From Micromonospora foliorum (lineage in GTDB: Bacteria; Actinomycetota; Actinomycetes; Mycobacteriales; Micromonosporaceae): a stretch of 34,721 nt of DNA. Both the position numbers and the translations under genes were made by a program. Every line of letters starts with the position of its first letter. Position 1 is the stretch's first letter. Below, piece by piece: positions 6,782 through 15,295 of this stretch. The notes below the pieces were generated by a model. It did no database searches, had not been told where the DNA came from, and saw nothing but the letters and a program-made list of their open reading frames with translations. Location of the stretch: positions 1 to 34,721 of the forward strand of contig NZ_JAKKFF010000339.1 in NCBI RefSeq assembly GCF_022229015.1, in the 5' to 3' direction.

Positions 6782-9112
6782 ATGGCAACTCTTCCGGTAC
6801 TTCCCCTGACCGACGCCGTGCTGCTGCCCGGCATGGTCATCCCGGTGACCCTCGACCCCACCACCCAGGCCGCGATCGACGCGGCGCGGGCGACCGGCGA
6901 CCGCAAGCTGCTGGCCGTGCCGCGCATCGACGGCGAGTACGGGCCGGTCGGCGTGGTCGCCACCATCGAGAAGGTCGGCCGGCTGCCCGAGGGTGAGCCC
7001 GCCGCCGTCATCCGCGGCCTGTCCCGGGCCCGGATCGGCTCCGGCGTGCCCGGCCCCGGCGCCGCCCTCTGGGTCGAGGCGACCGAACTCGACGAACCCG
7101 CCTACGCCGGTCGGGCCCGGGAACTCGCCCGCGAGTACCGCGCCCTGGTGACCTCCGTGCTCCAGCAGCGGGGCGCCTGGCAGGTCATCGACGCGGTGGA
7201 GCGGATGACCGACCTCTCCGAACTGGCCGACTCGGCCGGTTACGCGCCCTGGCTGACGCTGGAGCAGAAGAACGAGCTGCTCGCCGCGCCGGACGTCACC
7301 GCCCGGCTGGAGTTGCTGGTCGGCTGGGTGAAGGACTACCTGGCCGAGCAGGAGGTCACCGAGCAGATCAACAGTGACGTCCGCGAGGGGCTGGAGAAGT
7401 CCCAGCGCGAGTTCCTGCTGCGCCAGCAGCTGGCCGCGATCCGCAAGGAGCTGGGCGAGGACGAGCCGGACGGCTCCGCCGACTACCGGTCCCGGGTCGA
7501 GTCCGCCGAGCTGCCGGAGAAGGTCCGCGAGGCGGCCATGCGCGAGGTCGGCAAGCTGGAGCGGGCCAGTGACGCCTCCCCGGAGGCGGGCTGGATCCGT
7601 ACCTGGCTGGACACCGTGCTCGAAATGCCGTGGGGCACGCGTACCGAGGACAACACCGACCTGGCCGCGGCCCGGGCGGTGCTCGACGCCGACCACGCCG
7701 GCCTGGCCGACGTGAAGGACCGCATCCTGGAGTACCTGGCGGTGCGCAACCGGCGTGCCGAGCGCAACCTCGGTGTGGTCGGGGGTCGCGGCTCCGGCGC
7801 GGTGCTCGCCCTCGCCGGTCCTCCCGGGGTGGGCAAGACCAGCCTCGGCGAGTCCGTGGCGCGGGCGCTCGGGCGTAACTTCGTCCGGGTGTCGCTCGGC
7901 GGCGTCCGCGACGAGGCGGAGATCCGTGGGCACCGGCGCACCTACGTGGGGGCGCTGCCCGGTCGGATCGTCCGCGCGCTGCGCGAGGCCGGTTCGATGA
8001 ACCCGGTCGTGCTCCTCGACGAGGTGGACAAGCTGGCCGCCGGCTACGCCGGTGACCCGGCCGCCGCCCTGCTGGAGGTGCTCGACCCGGCCCAGAACCA
8101 CACCTTCCGGGACCACTACCTGGAGGTCGACCTCGACCTGTCCGACGTGCTCTTCCTGGCCACCGCCAACGTGGTGGAGTCCATCCCCGGCCCCCTGCTG
8201 GACCGGATGGAGCTGGTCACCCTGGACGGGTACACCGAGGACGAGAAGGTCGCCATCGCCCGCGACCACCTGCTGCCCCGGCAGCGGGAGCGGGCCGGGC
8301 TGACCGCGGACGAGGTCAGCGTCGCCGACGAGGCTCTCGCGCTGATCGCGGGGGAGTACACCCGGGAGGCCGGCGTCCGGCAGCTCGAGCGTGCCCTGGC
8401 CAAGATCCTGCGCAAGGTGGCGGTGGCGCTGGCGACGGACCCGACGCCGGTACGGGTCGGCACCGACAACCTCGCCGGCTACCTGGGTCGGCCGAAGTTC
8501 ACCCCGGAATCGGCCGAGCGCACCGCCGTGCCCGGCGTGGCCACCGGCCTGGCCGTCACGGGCGCCGGTGGGGACGTGCTCTTCATCGAGGCGACAAGCA
8601 TGGAGGGCGAGCCGGGGCTGACCCTGACCGGCCAGCTCGGTGACGTGATGAAGGAGTCGGCGCACATCGCGCTCTCCTACCTGCGCTCCAACGGGCGGCG
8701 GTTCGGCATCGACCCGAACGCCCTGGCGGGACGTCGGATCCACGTCCACTTCCCGGCGGGCGCGGTGCCCAAGGACGGTCCGAGCGCCGGCATCACCATG
8801 GTCACGGCCCTGGCGTCGCTGGTCACCGGTCGCCCGGTCCGCCCCGAGTTCGGGATGACAGGTGAGGTGACGCTCTCCGGTCGGGTGCTGCCGATCGGTG
8901 GGGTGAAGCAGAAGCTGCTCGCCGCGCACCGGGCCGGCCTCACCGAGGTGATCATCCCGGCGCGCAACGAGCCCGACCTGGACGATCTGCCGACCGAGGT
9001 GCGCGAGGCGCTGACCGTGCACACCCTGGCCGACGTGGCCGACGTGCTCGCCCTGGCGCTGCGCCCGGCCGACGTGAAGACGCTTGACGGTCCGGCGCTC
9101 TTCGCGGTCTGA
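6782..9112 (+). CDS. lon: ATP-dependent protease Lon (S16)
   Basis: A 776-residue LonA-type protease that degrades misfolded and regulatory proteins. The N-terminal LON domain begins LPVLPLTDAVLLPGMVIPV (about 4-200). Then follow the helical region, the AAA+ module with Walker A GPPGVGKTS (about 346-354) and Walker B VVLLDEVDK (about 410-418), and the S16 protease domain. Catalytic Ser668 lies in PKDGPSAGITM and the dyad Lys in GGVKQK (Lys711 by the 43-residue spacing known from E. coli). I chose ATG 6782 because it directly begins the conserved LON strand and lies downstream of the HAIR-like box; an upstream in-frame start at 6740 would lie inside that operator. Shine-Dalgarno is weak (AGGTG). 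A strong terminator follows. Confidence 0.96.
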   Translation: MATLPVLPLTDAVLLPGMVIPVTLDPTTQAAIDAARATGDRKLLAVPRIDGEYGPVGVVATIEKVGRLPEGEPAAVIRGLSRARIGSGVPGPGAALWVEATELDEPAYAGRARELAREYRALVTSVLQQRGAWQVIDAVERMTDLSELADSAGYAPWLTLEQKNELLAAPDVTARLELLVGWVKDYLAEQEVTEQINSDVREGLEKSQREFLLRQQLAAIRKELGEDEPDGSADYRSRVESAELPEKVREAAMREVGKLERASDASPEAGWIRTWLDTVLEMPWGTRTEDNTDLAAARAVLDADHAGLADVKDRILEYLAVRNRRAERNLGVVGGRGSGAVLALAGPPGVGKTSLGESVARALGRNFVRVSLGGVRDEAEIRGHRRTYVGALPGRIVRALREAGSMNPVVLLDEVDKLAAGYAGDPAAALLEVLDPAQNHTFRDHYLEVDLDLSDVLFLATANVVESIPGPLLDRMELVTLDGYTEDEKVAIARDHLLPRQRERAGLTADEVSVADEALALIAGEYTREAGVRQLERALAKILRKVAVALATDPTPVRVGTDNLAGYLGRPKFTPESAERTAVPGVATGLAVTGAGGDVLFIEATSMEGEPGLTLTGQLGDVMKESAHIALSYLRSNGRRFGIDPNALAGRRIHVHFPAGAVPKDGPSAGITMVTALASLVTGRPVRPEFGMTGEVTLSGRVLPIGGVKQKLLAAHRAGLTEVIIPARNEPDLDDLPTEVREALTVHTLADVADVLALALRPADVKTLDGPALFAV

Positions 9113-9125
9113 CGCTCCGACGATC

Positions 9126-9160
9126 GGGCCCCCGCCGTCTTTCGACGGCGGGGGCCCTTT
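9126..9160 (+). terminator. Rho-independent terminator of lon
   Basis: A 14-bp perfect stem (9126-9139 with 9144-9157, GGGCCCCCGCCGTC and complement), TTTC loop, followed by TTT. It lies 14 bases after the lon stop. Confidence 0.85.
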
Positions 9161-9270
9161 CGGTACGCGGGCGGAGGTCTACTGTCTCGTCCGCACCGTC
9201 GACCGCCTCTCCGCCGCCAGGCGGCCCACCGGCATCGCCACGGTGCTCACCCCGCTCGCCGACGGCGTGC

Positions 9271-11004
9271 TCAGCGCTCGTCGCCGCCGCGGTCCCGGCG
9301 GACGGTGGCCTTGCGGCCCTTGATCGTGCTCTGCCGCAGCCCGGAGATGACCTCGTCGGCCACCCCCTGCGGCACCTCCACCAGGGAGAACCGGTCGGCG
9401 ATCTCGATCGAGCCGATGTCCCGGCCGCGGATGCCGGTCTCCCCGGTGATCGCGCCGACCAGATCCTGCGGGCGCACCCCGGCGCGTCGGCCCAGGCCGA
9501 CGAAGACCTGGACGGTGTTGCCACCGCCGGAGCGCGGCCGGCCCCCGCCCCGCCGGTCGCCGCCCCGGCCGCCGGTCTCCGGCCGACCCTCGCGCGGCCC
9601 ACGGACCGGAACCTGCGGGATCTCCTCCTCGTCGTCGGAGCCCGGCGACGTCACCTCGTGGGCCAGCTTCACGGCGGCGAGGGCGACCTCCATCAGGTCG
9701 AACTCGTCGGTCAACGTCTCCACGATCACCCGGAACGGGTCGAGGTCGTCCTCCAGCAGGCTCTCGCGCAGGGCCGCCTGGGTCAGCTCCAGCCGCCGGG
9801 TCCGCATGTCGGCCACGGTGGGGATCTTGTCGATGGTGATCCGCTGGCCGGTCACCCGCTCGATGGTCTTGAGCATCCGGTGCTCACGCGGCTCGGCGAG
9901 GGTGATCGCCACGCCCTCGCGGCCAGCCCGACCCACCCGGCCGATCCGGTGCACGTACGACTCCGGGGCGGACGGCACGTCGTAGTTGACGACGTGGGTC
10001 AGCTGCTCGACGTCCAGCCCACGGGCCGCCACGTCGGTGGCCACCAGCAGGTCGGCCGTGCCCGCCCGCAGCCGGCCCATGACCCGGTCGCGCTGCTCCT
10101 GGCTCATGCCACCGTGCAGGGCCTCGGAGCGGTAGCCCCGGCCGTTCATCGTCTCGGTCAACCGGTCGACCTCTTCCCGGCTGCGGCAGAACACGATCGC
10201 CGCGGTCGGGGACTCCACGTCCAACACCCGACCCAGCGCGGCCGGCTTGTGCGCCCGGGTCACGATGTACGCGCTCTGCCGCACCCGGGGCGCCTCACCC
10301 GCGACCGTCTGCTCCCGGCCGATCTCGATCCGCACCGGCTCCCGCAGGTGCTGCCGGGCCATCCCGTCGATACGCGACGGCATGGTGGCCGAGAAGAGCA
10401 CCGTCTGACGCTGCGCCGGAGCGTGCTCCAGGATCGCCTCGATGTCCTCGGCGAAGCCCATGTCGAGCATCTCGTCGGCCTCGTCGAGCACCACCGTGGC
10501 CAACCCACCGAGGCGCAGGGTGCCCCGGGCGATGTGGTCGAGGGCCCGCCCCGGGGTGGCCACCACCACGTCGACACCGCTGTCCAGTGCCCGCAGCTGC
10601 CGCCCGATCGGCTGCCCACCGTAGATCGGCAGCACCCGCGCGCCCAGGTCCTTGCCGTAGCGGTGGAACGCCTCGGAGACCTGCACCGCCAGCTCCCGGG
10701 TCGGCACCAGCACCAGCGCCACCGGGTCGCCGCCCTGGCGGTGTGCCGCCATGAGGTTCAGCAGCGGCAGCGCGAACGCGGCCGTCTTGCCGGTGCCGGT
10801 GGCCGCCTGACCCAGCAGGTCCCGACCCTCCAGCAGCGGTGGGATAGCCTCCCGCTGGATGGGGGTCGGCTCCTCGTACCCGAGGGCGGCGAGCGCGCCC
10901 AGCAGCTCGGCGCGCAGCCCGAGCTCGGTGAAGGCGCTCACCTCGTCGGTGCCGTCGGGGGTGGCGTCAATCGGTGCGTCGTGCTGTGCAGGTGCGGAAC
11001 TCAT
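9271..11004 (-). CDS. DEAD-box ATP-dependent RNA helicase with DbpA-type RNA-binding domain
   Basis: A 577-residue helicase. Motifs in order: Q motif (FTELGL...GYEEPTPIQ), motif I ATGTGKT, PTRELA, TPGR, DEAD in VVLDEADEML, SAT in LFSATMP, then helicase C with ATDVAARGLD and HRIGRVGRAG. Val replaces the more usual Thr in the last motif. An acidic/Gly-Arg linker (about 465-500) leads to a C-terminal DbpA/CsdA-like RNA-binding domain (VQVFVGLGRRAGVRPQDLVGAI...). Such proteins (DeaD/CshA class) unwind RNA duplexes in ribosome assembly and mRNA turnover, often in the cold. The gene is convergent with lon across the terminator and lies upstream of no obvious partner. Confidence 0.95.
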   Translation of the reverse strand: MSSAPAQHDAPIDATPDGTDEVSAFTELGLRAELLGALAALGYEEPTPIQREAIPPLLEGRDLLGQAATGTGKTAAFALPLLNLMAAHRQGGDPVALVLVPTRELAVQVSEAFHRYGKDLGARVLPIYGGQPIGRQLRALDSGVDVVVATPGRALDHIARGTLRLGGLATVVLDEADEMLDMGFAEDIEAILEHAPAQRQTVLFSATMPSRIDGMARQHLREPVRIEIGREQTVAGEAPRVRQSAYIVTRAHKPAALGRVLDVESPTAAIVFCRSREEVDRLTETMNGRGYRSEALHGGMSQEQRDRVMGRLRAGTADLLVATDVAARGLDVEQLTHVVNYDVPSAPESYVHRIGRVGRAGREGVAITLAEPREHRMLKTIERVTGQRITIDKIPTVADMRTRRLELTQAALRESLLEDDLDPFRVIVETLTDEFDLMEVALAAVKLAHEVTSPGSDDEEEIPQVPVRGPREGRPETGGRGGDRRGGGRPRSGGGNTVQVFVGLGRRAGVRPQDLVGAITGETGIRGRDIGSIEIADRFSLVEVPQGVADEVISGLRQSTIKGRKATVRRDRGGDER

Positions 11005-11109
11005 GTGCCAAGCCTTTCATCATGCCGTCCGGGCCGTTGCGGCGACCGCCACAAGAGCTGTCCCCGAGGCCGTGCTGCGGCTGTTCCGTGATCCCGGCGG
11101 CGGCGTCGG

Positions 11110-12036
11110 TCAGGCGTCGGTGGTCAGGATGGCCAGCACCATCACCGCGGCGAGGGCCACGTCGAGCACCACGCAGAACTCGGCGTAGCCGCGCGGCACC
11201 ACCCGGCCGTTGTGGTGCGCCAGGTCCCAGCCGGCGTGCGCCAACCACCCGAACGCCACCAGCCAGGCGGCCGTCCGCCCACCAGCCATGACCGCGACAA
11301 GCGTCAGGGCAACCCAGACGGCCAGACCGGCGAGTTGGGTGGCGAGCACGCCCCGCCCGCCCAGCGTGCGGCGGGCCATGCCGATCACCAGGTAGCCGCC
11401 GGGCAGCACCAGCATCGTCCACGGGCTGAGCACGCTCGGGTCGGCCCACATGTCCACGGTCATCAGCAGCGCCAACCCGGCCGGCCAGCGGTGGGCGAGC
11501 GCCACCACGACCGGGTGTCGGCGTACCGGCGCCGACGCCTCGTGTCGGTGCCGGAGCGCCACCAGCACCATCGCGGGAATCATCAGCAGGTGACCGCCGA
11601 GCAGCAGCGCGTCGGCGTCGATCAGGCCCGCCCAGAACGGCACGAGCAGCAGCAGGAACGGCACGTACATCGCGGCGGCCATCTCGCCGACCGCGGGCCA
11701 GCGGTGCGCCCGGTAGCGCATCCCCACCGTCATCCCGACGGTCATGTTCGTGGCCATCACCAGTGCGGCGACCTCCGGCCGGGCCAGCGCGTCGCCGACG
11801 CCCAGAGCGGTGCCGGCCAGCTCCCACAACGGCCCGAGCAGCAGCATCCCGGCGACCATCGCCAGGGCCATCTCGCCCAGGTGCCACAGCAGCCGCCGTT
11901 TGCTGCCGGTCGGTGCCGAGGCGGTCGGTGCCGCGGTGGTCGGTGTCGGGGCCGAGGGCGTCGGCTCGTCGGTGGGCAGGGGCGCGGGTGACGGTACGGC
12001 GGTGAGGTTGTCCGCGTACATCTGGGTCTTTTCCAT
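11110..12036 (-). CDS. Multi-pass membrane protein of unknown function
   Basis: A 308-residue protein. A Pro/Thr/Ala-rich N-terminus (about residues 10-45) is followed by roughly eight hydrophobic helices, with Met-rich stretches GEMALAMVAGMLLLGPLW, ATNMTVGMTVGMRYR and GEMAAAMYVPFLLLLVPFW. His-rich loops (RHRHEAS, AGWDLAHHNG) face the helices and could bind metal, but this is speculative. I recall similar proteins being labelled as FliP-like, which I do not trust: no flagellar context is present. ATG 12036 has GGGTCGAGGC upstream; longer frames are Arg-rich shadow. It is divergent from the DesK-like kinase gene, with a perfect palindrome midway, so it is the best target candidate for that two-component system. 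Confidence 0.82.
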   Translation of the reverse strand: MEKTQMYADNLTAVPSPAPLPTDEPTPSAPTPTTAAPTASAPTGSKRRLLWHLGEMALAMVAGMLLLGPLWELAGTALGVGDALARPEVAALVMATNMTVGMTVGMRYRAHRWPAVGEMAAAMYVPFLLLLVPFWAGLIDADALLLGGHLLMIPAMVLVALRHRHEASAPVRRHPVVVALAHRWPAGLALLMTVDMWADPSVLSPWTMLVLPGGYLVIGMARRTLGGRGVLATQLAGLAVWVALTLVAVMAGGRTAAWLVAFGWLAHAGWDLAHHNGRVVPRGYAEFCVVLDVALAAVMVLAILTTDA

Positions 12037-12094
12037 GCCTCGACCCTGCCGGTGTCCCCGGTGTGGCCGGCAGACCTGTTCGTCACGGGAAAAG

Positions 12095-12109
12095 CGTGCG
12101 GACCGCACG
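12095..12109. promoter_or_regulatory. Perfect palindrome, candidate operator for the adjacent response regulator
   Basis: CGTGCGG-A-CCGCACG: 7-bp arms around one central base. It lies almost exactly halfway between the two divergent start codons (about 66 bases each way). A smaller dyad, CGGT-CCG-ACCG, follows at 12109-12119. DesR/LiaR-type regulators bind such dyads near their target promoters, so this is a likely regulator site (inference). Confidence 0.5.
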
Positions 12110-12134
12110 GTCCGACCGTGATGATTCTCAGGGG

Positions 12135-12162
12135 TGGACCCTGCGCGGGGCGGTCCTAGGAT
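12135..12162 (+). promoter_or_regulatory. Promoter of the two-component operon (leaderless)
   Basis: -10 TAGGAT (12157-12162) with a weak -35 TGGACC (12135-12140, spacer 16). Six bases separate the -10 from GTG 12169, so the expected transcription start falls on the first base of the start codon and the mRNA should be leaderless. Confidence 0.55.
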
Positions 12163-12168
12163 CGGTGC

Positions 12169-13323
12169 GTGGCGAGCGAGGCGGTGACTCCCCGGGCGGA
12201 CCGCCGGCTGCGCCTCGCCCGGCGGGCGACGCTGGTGTCGCTGGCCACCGGTGTCTGGGCGAGCGTCCTACTTCCGGCGGTCGGCCTGACCCGGGAGCCC
12301 GACCCGGGCCGGGTGACGCTCGGCGCGGTCGGCATCCTCGCCTTCGTGATCGCCCAGACCGTCGTCCTGTACGCGGCCGTGACGCCGTGGCTCGACCCGC
12401 GCTGGCGGCGTCGCGCCGAGCTGAGCCTGGTCGGGGTGGCGGTGCTGACCGTTCCCCTGGTGGGTCCGGTGGCGGCCGGCAGGTGGCCGACGTGGGCCTG
12501 GCTCGGTGCGGCGCTGATCGGCATGACGCCGCTGCTGGTGCGGTGGCGGGCCGCGCTGGCGGTGGCGGCCGGCGTCCTGGCCGTGGCGGTCGCGGTGGCC
12601 TGGTCGACCGGTGGTTCCGTCCCGCGCCACCTCGCCGTGACCGGTGGCATCGGCGTGGCCGTGGCCGCCGTCAACGGCTTCCAGGTCTGGTTCTGGGACC
12701 TGCTCGTGGAGGCCCGGCAGGGCCAGGCCGCCCAGGCCCGGCTGGCCGCCGCCGAGGAGCGGCTGCGCTTCGCCCGCGACGTGCACGACGTGCTGGGGCA
12801 CCGCCTCACCGTGATCGCGTTGAAGGCCGAACTCGCCGCCCGGCTCGCCCCGGTCGACCCGGAACGGGCCGGGCGGGAAGCCGCCGAGGTGCAACGCCTG
12901 GCCGCCTCCGCGCTCACCGAGGTACGGGAGACCGTGCACGGCTACCGGGCCGTCGACCTCGACGAACAGCTCACCGCGGTGGTGGGCGTGCTGCGCTCCT
13001 GCGGGGTGCGGTGCACGGTTCACCCACCACCGGCCGACCTGCCGCAGCCCGCCGCCATCGAGCTGGCCGCGGTGCTGCGTGAGGCGAGCACCAACGTGCT
13101 GCGGCACAGCCGGGCCGACTGGTGCCGGATCCGCATCGACCGGGAGGATGACGTGGCCAGGATGACGGTGGCCAACGACGGCGCCGACGACCGTGGCCCG
13201 GACGCGCACAGCCACGGCCTGCGTGGGCTGGCCGACCGGCTCGCCGCTGCCGGGGGCGAGTTGCGGGTACGCCGGGAGGACGCCATCTTCACCCTCGAAG
13301 CCACCGTGCCGGCGCCGTCGTGA
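12169..13323 (+). CDS. DesK/NarL-type sensor histidine kinase
   Basis: A 384-residue membrane kinase. About four to six hydrophobic helices fill residues 20-175 (SLATGVWASVLLPAVGL, VGILAFVIAQTVVLYAAV, LSLVGVAVLTVPLVGPVA, AALAVAAGVLAVAVAVAW). A linker helix rich in Ala/Glu/Arg (180-200) leads to the HisKA_3 box with His206 (FARDVHDVLGHRLTVIALKAELA). The HATPase_c part holds N-box LREASTNVLRHSRA, NDGADD, and GLRGLADRLAAAGG. It is autophosphorylated and passes phosphate to the regulator encoded immediately downstream, which its stop overlaps by four bases (GTGA). GTG 12169 fits a leaderless promoter. The signal is unknown; membrane state or envelope stress is typical for the class. Confidence 0.92.
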   Translation: MASEAVTPRADRRLRLARRATLVSLATGVWASVLLPAVGLTREPDPGRVTLGAVGILAFVIAQTVVLYAAVTPWLDPRWRRRAELSLVGVAVLTVPLVGPVAAGRWPTWAWLGAALIGMTPLLVRWRAALAVAAGVLAVAVAVAWSTGGSVPRHLAVTGGIGVAVAAVNGFQVWFWDLLVEARQGQAAQARLAAAEERLRFARDVHDVLGHRLTVIALKAELAARLAPVDPERAGREAAEVQRLAASALTEVRETVHGYRAVDLDEQLTAVVGVLRSCGVRCTVHPPPADLPQPAAIELAAVLREASTNVLRHSRADWCRIRIDREDDVARMTVANDGADDRGPDAHSHGLRGLADRLAAAGGELRVRREDAIFTLEATVPAPS

Positions 13324-13925
13324 TCCGGGTCCTGCTCGCCGACGACGAGGACCTGATCCGGGTCGCCGTCGCCGCGCTGCTCGGCCTGGAACCGGACATC
13401 GAGGTGGTGGCGCACGCCGCCGACGGTCCGACGGCCGTCACCGTGGCACTGGCGCACCGCCCGGACGTGGCCGTGGTGGACCTGGAGATGCCCGGCCTGG
13501 ACGGCATCGCGGTAGCCGCCGAGCTGACCCGGGTCCGACCCGACTGCGCCGTGGTCGTGCTGACCGGGCACGGCCGACCCGGGCACCTGCGCCAGGCGTT
13601 GACCGCCGGTGCCCGAGGGTTCCTGCCCAAGGGCTCGCCGGGTTGGGCGCTCGCCGACGTGATCCGCCGGGTGCACGCCGGAGGCCGCTACGTCGACCCG
13701 TCGCTGGCCGCCGACGCGTTGACCCTGCCTCCGTGCCCGCTGACCCCTCGGGAACTGGAGACGCTGCGGCTGGCCGAGGTCGGTGCCCCGGTCGCCGTGA
13801 TCGCCCGTCGGGTGCACCTGTCCACCGGCACCGTGCGCAACCACCTCTCCGCCGCCGTGCAGAAGCTCGGCGCCGCCGACCGGGCCGAGGCGGTCCGCAC
13901 CGCCCGGGACAACGGCTGGCTCTGA
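13320..13925 (+). CDS. DesR/NarL-type response regulator
   Basis: A 201-residue protein. The receiver (1-118) has acidic residues Asp8-Asp9, phospho-acceptor Asp54 (AVVDLEMPGLDG), Thr82 and Lys104 (FLPKGSPGWALADVIRRV). A LuxR-type HTH (about 138-200) contains LTPRELETLRLAEVGAPVAVIARRVHLSTGTVRNHLSAAVQKLG. The GTG start overlaps the kinase stop by four bases, so the two are translationally coupled. The Gly-Ser after Lys104 and the RRVHAGGRYVDPSLAADAL linker are typical of DesR-like regulators. The divergent membrane protein gene and its own operon are the likely targets through the palindrome at 12095. Confidence 0.93.
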   Translation: MIRVLLADDEDLIRVAVAALLGLEPDIEVVAHAADGPTAVTVALAHRPDVAVVDLEMPGLDGIAVAAELTRVRPDCAVVVLTGHGRPGHLRQALTAGARGFLPKGSPGWALADVIRRVHAGGRYVDPSLAADALTLPPCPLTPRELETLRLAEVGAPVAVIARRVHLSTGTVRNHLSAAVQKLGAADRAEAVRTARDNGWL

Positions 13926-14020
13926 CCGTCGTGCCGGCTGGTCACCGGACGTCCTCACCTTCCGGGCGCCCGGATGCGCGGCGTCCTCGGGCACGTCGCT
14001 CTGCCTCTCGGTCGTTGGAA

Positions 14021-14056
14021 GGGGCCGCCCGTGAGTGCGCGTTCAGGGGCGGCCCC
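14021..14056. terminator. Hairpin, possible terminator of the two-component operon
   Basis: 10-bp perfect arms GGGGCCGCCC (14021-14030) and GGGCGGCCCC (14047-14056) with a 16-base loop, about 95 bases after the regulator stop. No U-tract. The distance from the stop makes the role less certain. Confidence 0.45.
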
Positions 14057-14124
14057 GGCACGAACACGTCCGCCGGTTTCGGGGTCCCCGCCGGCCGCGC
14101 CGTCTGGAACCACCCTGCCGACTG

Positions 14125-14154
14125 TTGCGATGCAACTACACTGCGTTGCACTAT
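14125..14154 (+). promoter_or_regulatory. Promoter and operator-like inverted repeat of the XRE-DUF397 pair
   Basis: -35 TTGCGA (14125-14130), 18-base spacer, -10 CACTAT (14149-14154). An inverted repeat TGCAAC (14131-14136) / GTTGCA (14145-14150) lies between and over the promoter elements, where an XRE-type protein could repress its own synthesis. Confidence 0.5.
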
Positions 14155-14192
14155 GGCCTCTGGACGTTCGGGATATCCGAGGAGGACACAGG

Positions 14193-14960
14193 ATGAATCA
14201 CGCCGTCGTGGAAGCCATGACCCAATGTGGTGAGACGGCCGACTCTCTCGCCGCTCAGACCGGGGTCGATCCGAAGACGGCCGCCCGCTGGGCAAACCCC
14301 GGACGGATCCCGCAGACGCGGCACCGCGCCCAGGTCGCCGCGATCCTCGGCCGAGAGGTGATCGACCTGTGGCCGGACGTCCTGAAGCGCCGGGAGCCGG
14401 CGTGGTTCCGGCCCTGGGCCGACATCGAACGTGAGGCAGTCGCGCTGCGCTGGTACGAGTTGGCCTGGGTGCCGGGTCTCTTGCAGACGGAGGCATATGC
14501 ACGGGCGACACTGGCTGGAGAATTGCTGTCCAGTCAGGACGTTGATCATCTCGTGCAGGCCCGTGTCGGGCGGCAGGCTGTCCTCCAGCGCGACCAGCCG
14601 CCTCTCTTGATCGCAGTGATGGACGAGGCCGTGGTGCGGCGGTCGGCCTACGGAGATCGGGATCTCATGCGCGACCAGTGCGAGCATCTCATCGCGTGTG
14701 CGCAGCTCCCGTCGGTGCAGGTTTACGTCGTGCCGACGATGGTCGGGATGTATCCGGGCCTGGGTGGGCCCTTCATCCTCGCCGAGTTGGAAGGCGGCGG
14801 GCGCGTGGCACACATCGACGGTCAGGCGCAGGCACAAATAACTGAGCAGCAGACAGAAATTGCTACCCTTGACCGACGATGGGAACGCATTCGCGGCGAA
14901 GCTCTCTCTCGCGGACAGTCCCTAGACCTGCTCAGGGAAGCGGCATCATCATGGACGTGA
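14193..14960 (+). CDS. XRE-family DNA-binding protein with DUF5753 domain
   Basis: A 255-residue regulator. The N-terminal helix-turn-helix (about 5-60, GETADSLAAQTGVDPKTAARWANPGRIP) is followed by the DUF5753 domain (about 75-245), with the hallmark WYELAWVPGLLQTEAYARA, VMDEAVVRR and later LGGPFILAEL. GAGGAGGACACAGG precedes ATG 14193. Such genes are abundant in Streptomyces and relatives, paired with a small DUF397 gene as here (10-base overlap). WhiJ/BldB-type systems of this kind affect development, and toxin-antitoxin-like behaviour has been reported for some. Regulation by itself through the upstream inverted repeat is likely. GC content in this gene is somewhat lower than in its neighbours, as is common for these mobile regulators. 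Confidence 0.9.
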   Translation: MNHAVVEAMTQCGETADSLAAQTGVDPKTAARWANPGRIPQTRHRAQVAAILGREVIDLWPDVLKRREPAWFRPWADIEREAVALRWYELAWVPGLLQTEAYARATLAGELLSSQDVDHLVQARVGRQAVLQRDQPPLLIAVMDEAVVRRSAYGDRDLMRDQCEHLIACAQLPSVQVYVVPTMVGMYPGLGGPFILAELEGGGRVAHIDGQAQAQITEQQTEIATLDRRWERIRGEALSRGQSLDLLREAASSWT

Positions 14961-15142
14961 CCGGTGCGCAGTGGCGCAAGAGCACCAAGAGCGGCAACAA
15001 CGGCGGGGCTTGTGTGGAGGTCGCCGACAACCTGCCGGGCGTCGTCCTGGTCCGCGACACGAAGGACCGTGACGGCGGGACGTTGACCTTCCAGCCGGAG
15101 GCCTGGCGGGGCTTCGTCGCCTTCGCGCGAGCCCAGCACTGA
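14951..15142 (+). CDS. DUF397 domain protein
   Basis: A 63-residue protein that is entirely a DUF397 domain: WRKSTKSGNNGGACVEVADNLPGVVLVRDTKDRDGGTLTFQPEAWRGFVAFA. The W-x-K-S-S/T, C-V-E-V-A and V-R-D-(S/T)-K signatures are all present. It starts inside the end of the XRE gene (10-base overlap). DUF397 proteins act as partners, probably modulators or antagonists, of the adjacent XRE/DUF5753 protein; the biochemical activity is not known. Confidence 0.93.
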   Translation: MDVTGAQWRKSTKSGNNGGACVEVADNLPGVVLVRDTKDRDGGTLTFQPEAWRGFVAFARAQH

Positions 15143-15158
15143 CCCCCACTTGACAGGG

Positions 15159-15188
15159 CGGGCCCTCGGCTGCCCGGCCGAGGGCCCG
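15159..15188 (+). terminator. Terminator of the XRE-DUF397 operon
   Basis: A 12-bp perfect stem CGGGCCCTCGGC (15159-15170) with its complement at 15177-15188 and a 6-base loop, 16 bases after the DUF397 stop. Confidence 0.75.
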
Positions 15189-15295
15189 TCGCTGACCGAG
15201 CCCGCGTCGACCGTCCGGTCACGTCGACACTTCTCCGGCGCTGATCAATAAGGCAGTCAGGCCCTCGTGTCCTCATCTGCTGCAAAGATGGGCAA

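Noticed and set aside
11110..12036. FliP-type flagellar export protein
   Set aside because: Only loose hydrophobic similarity, no flagellar genes in the window and the helix pattern and length do not fit.
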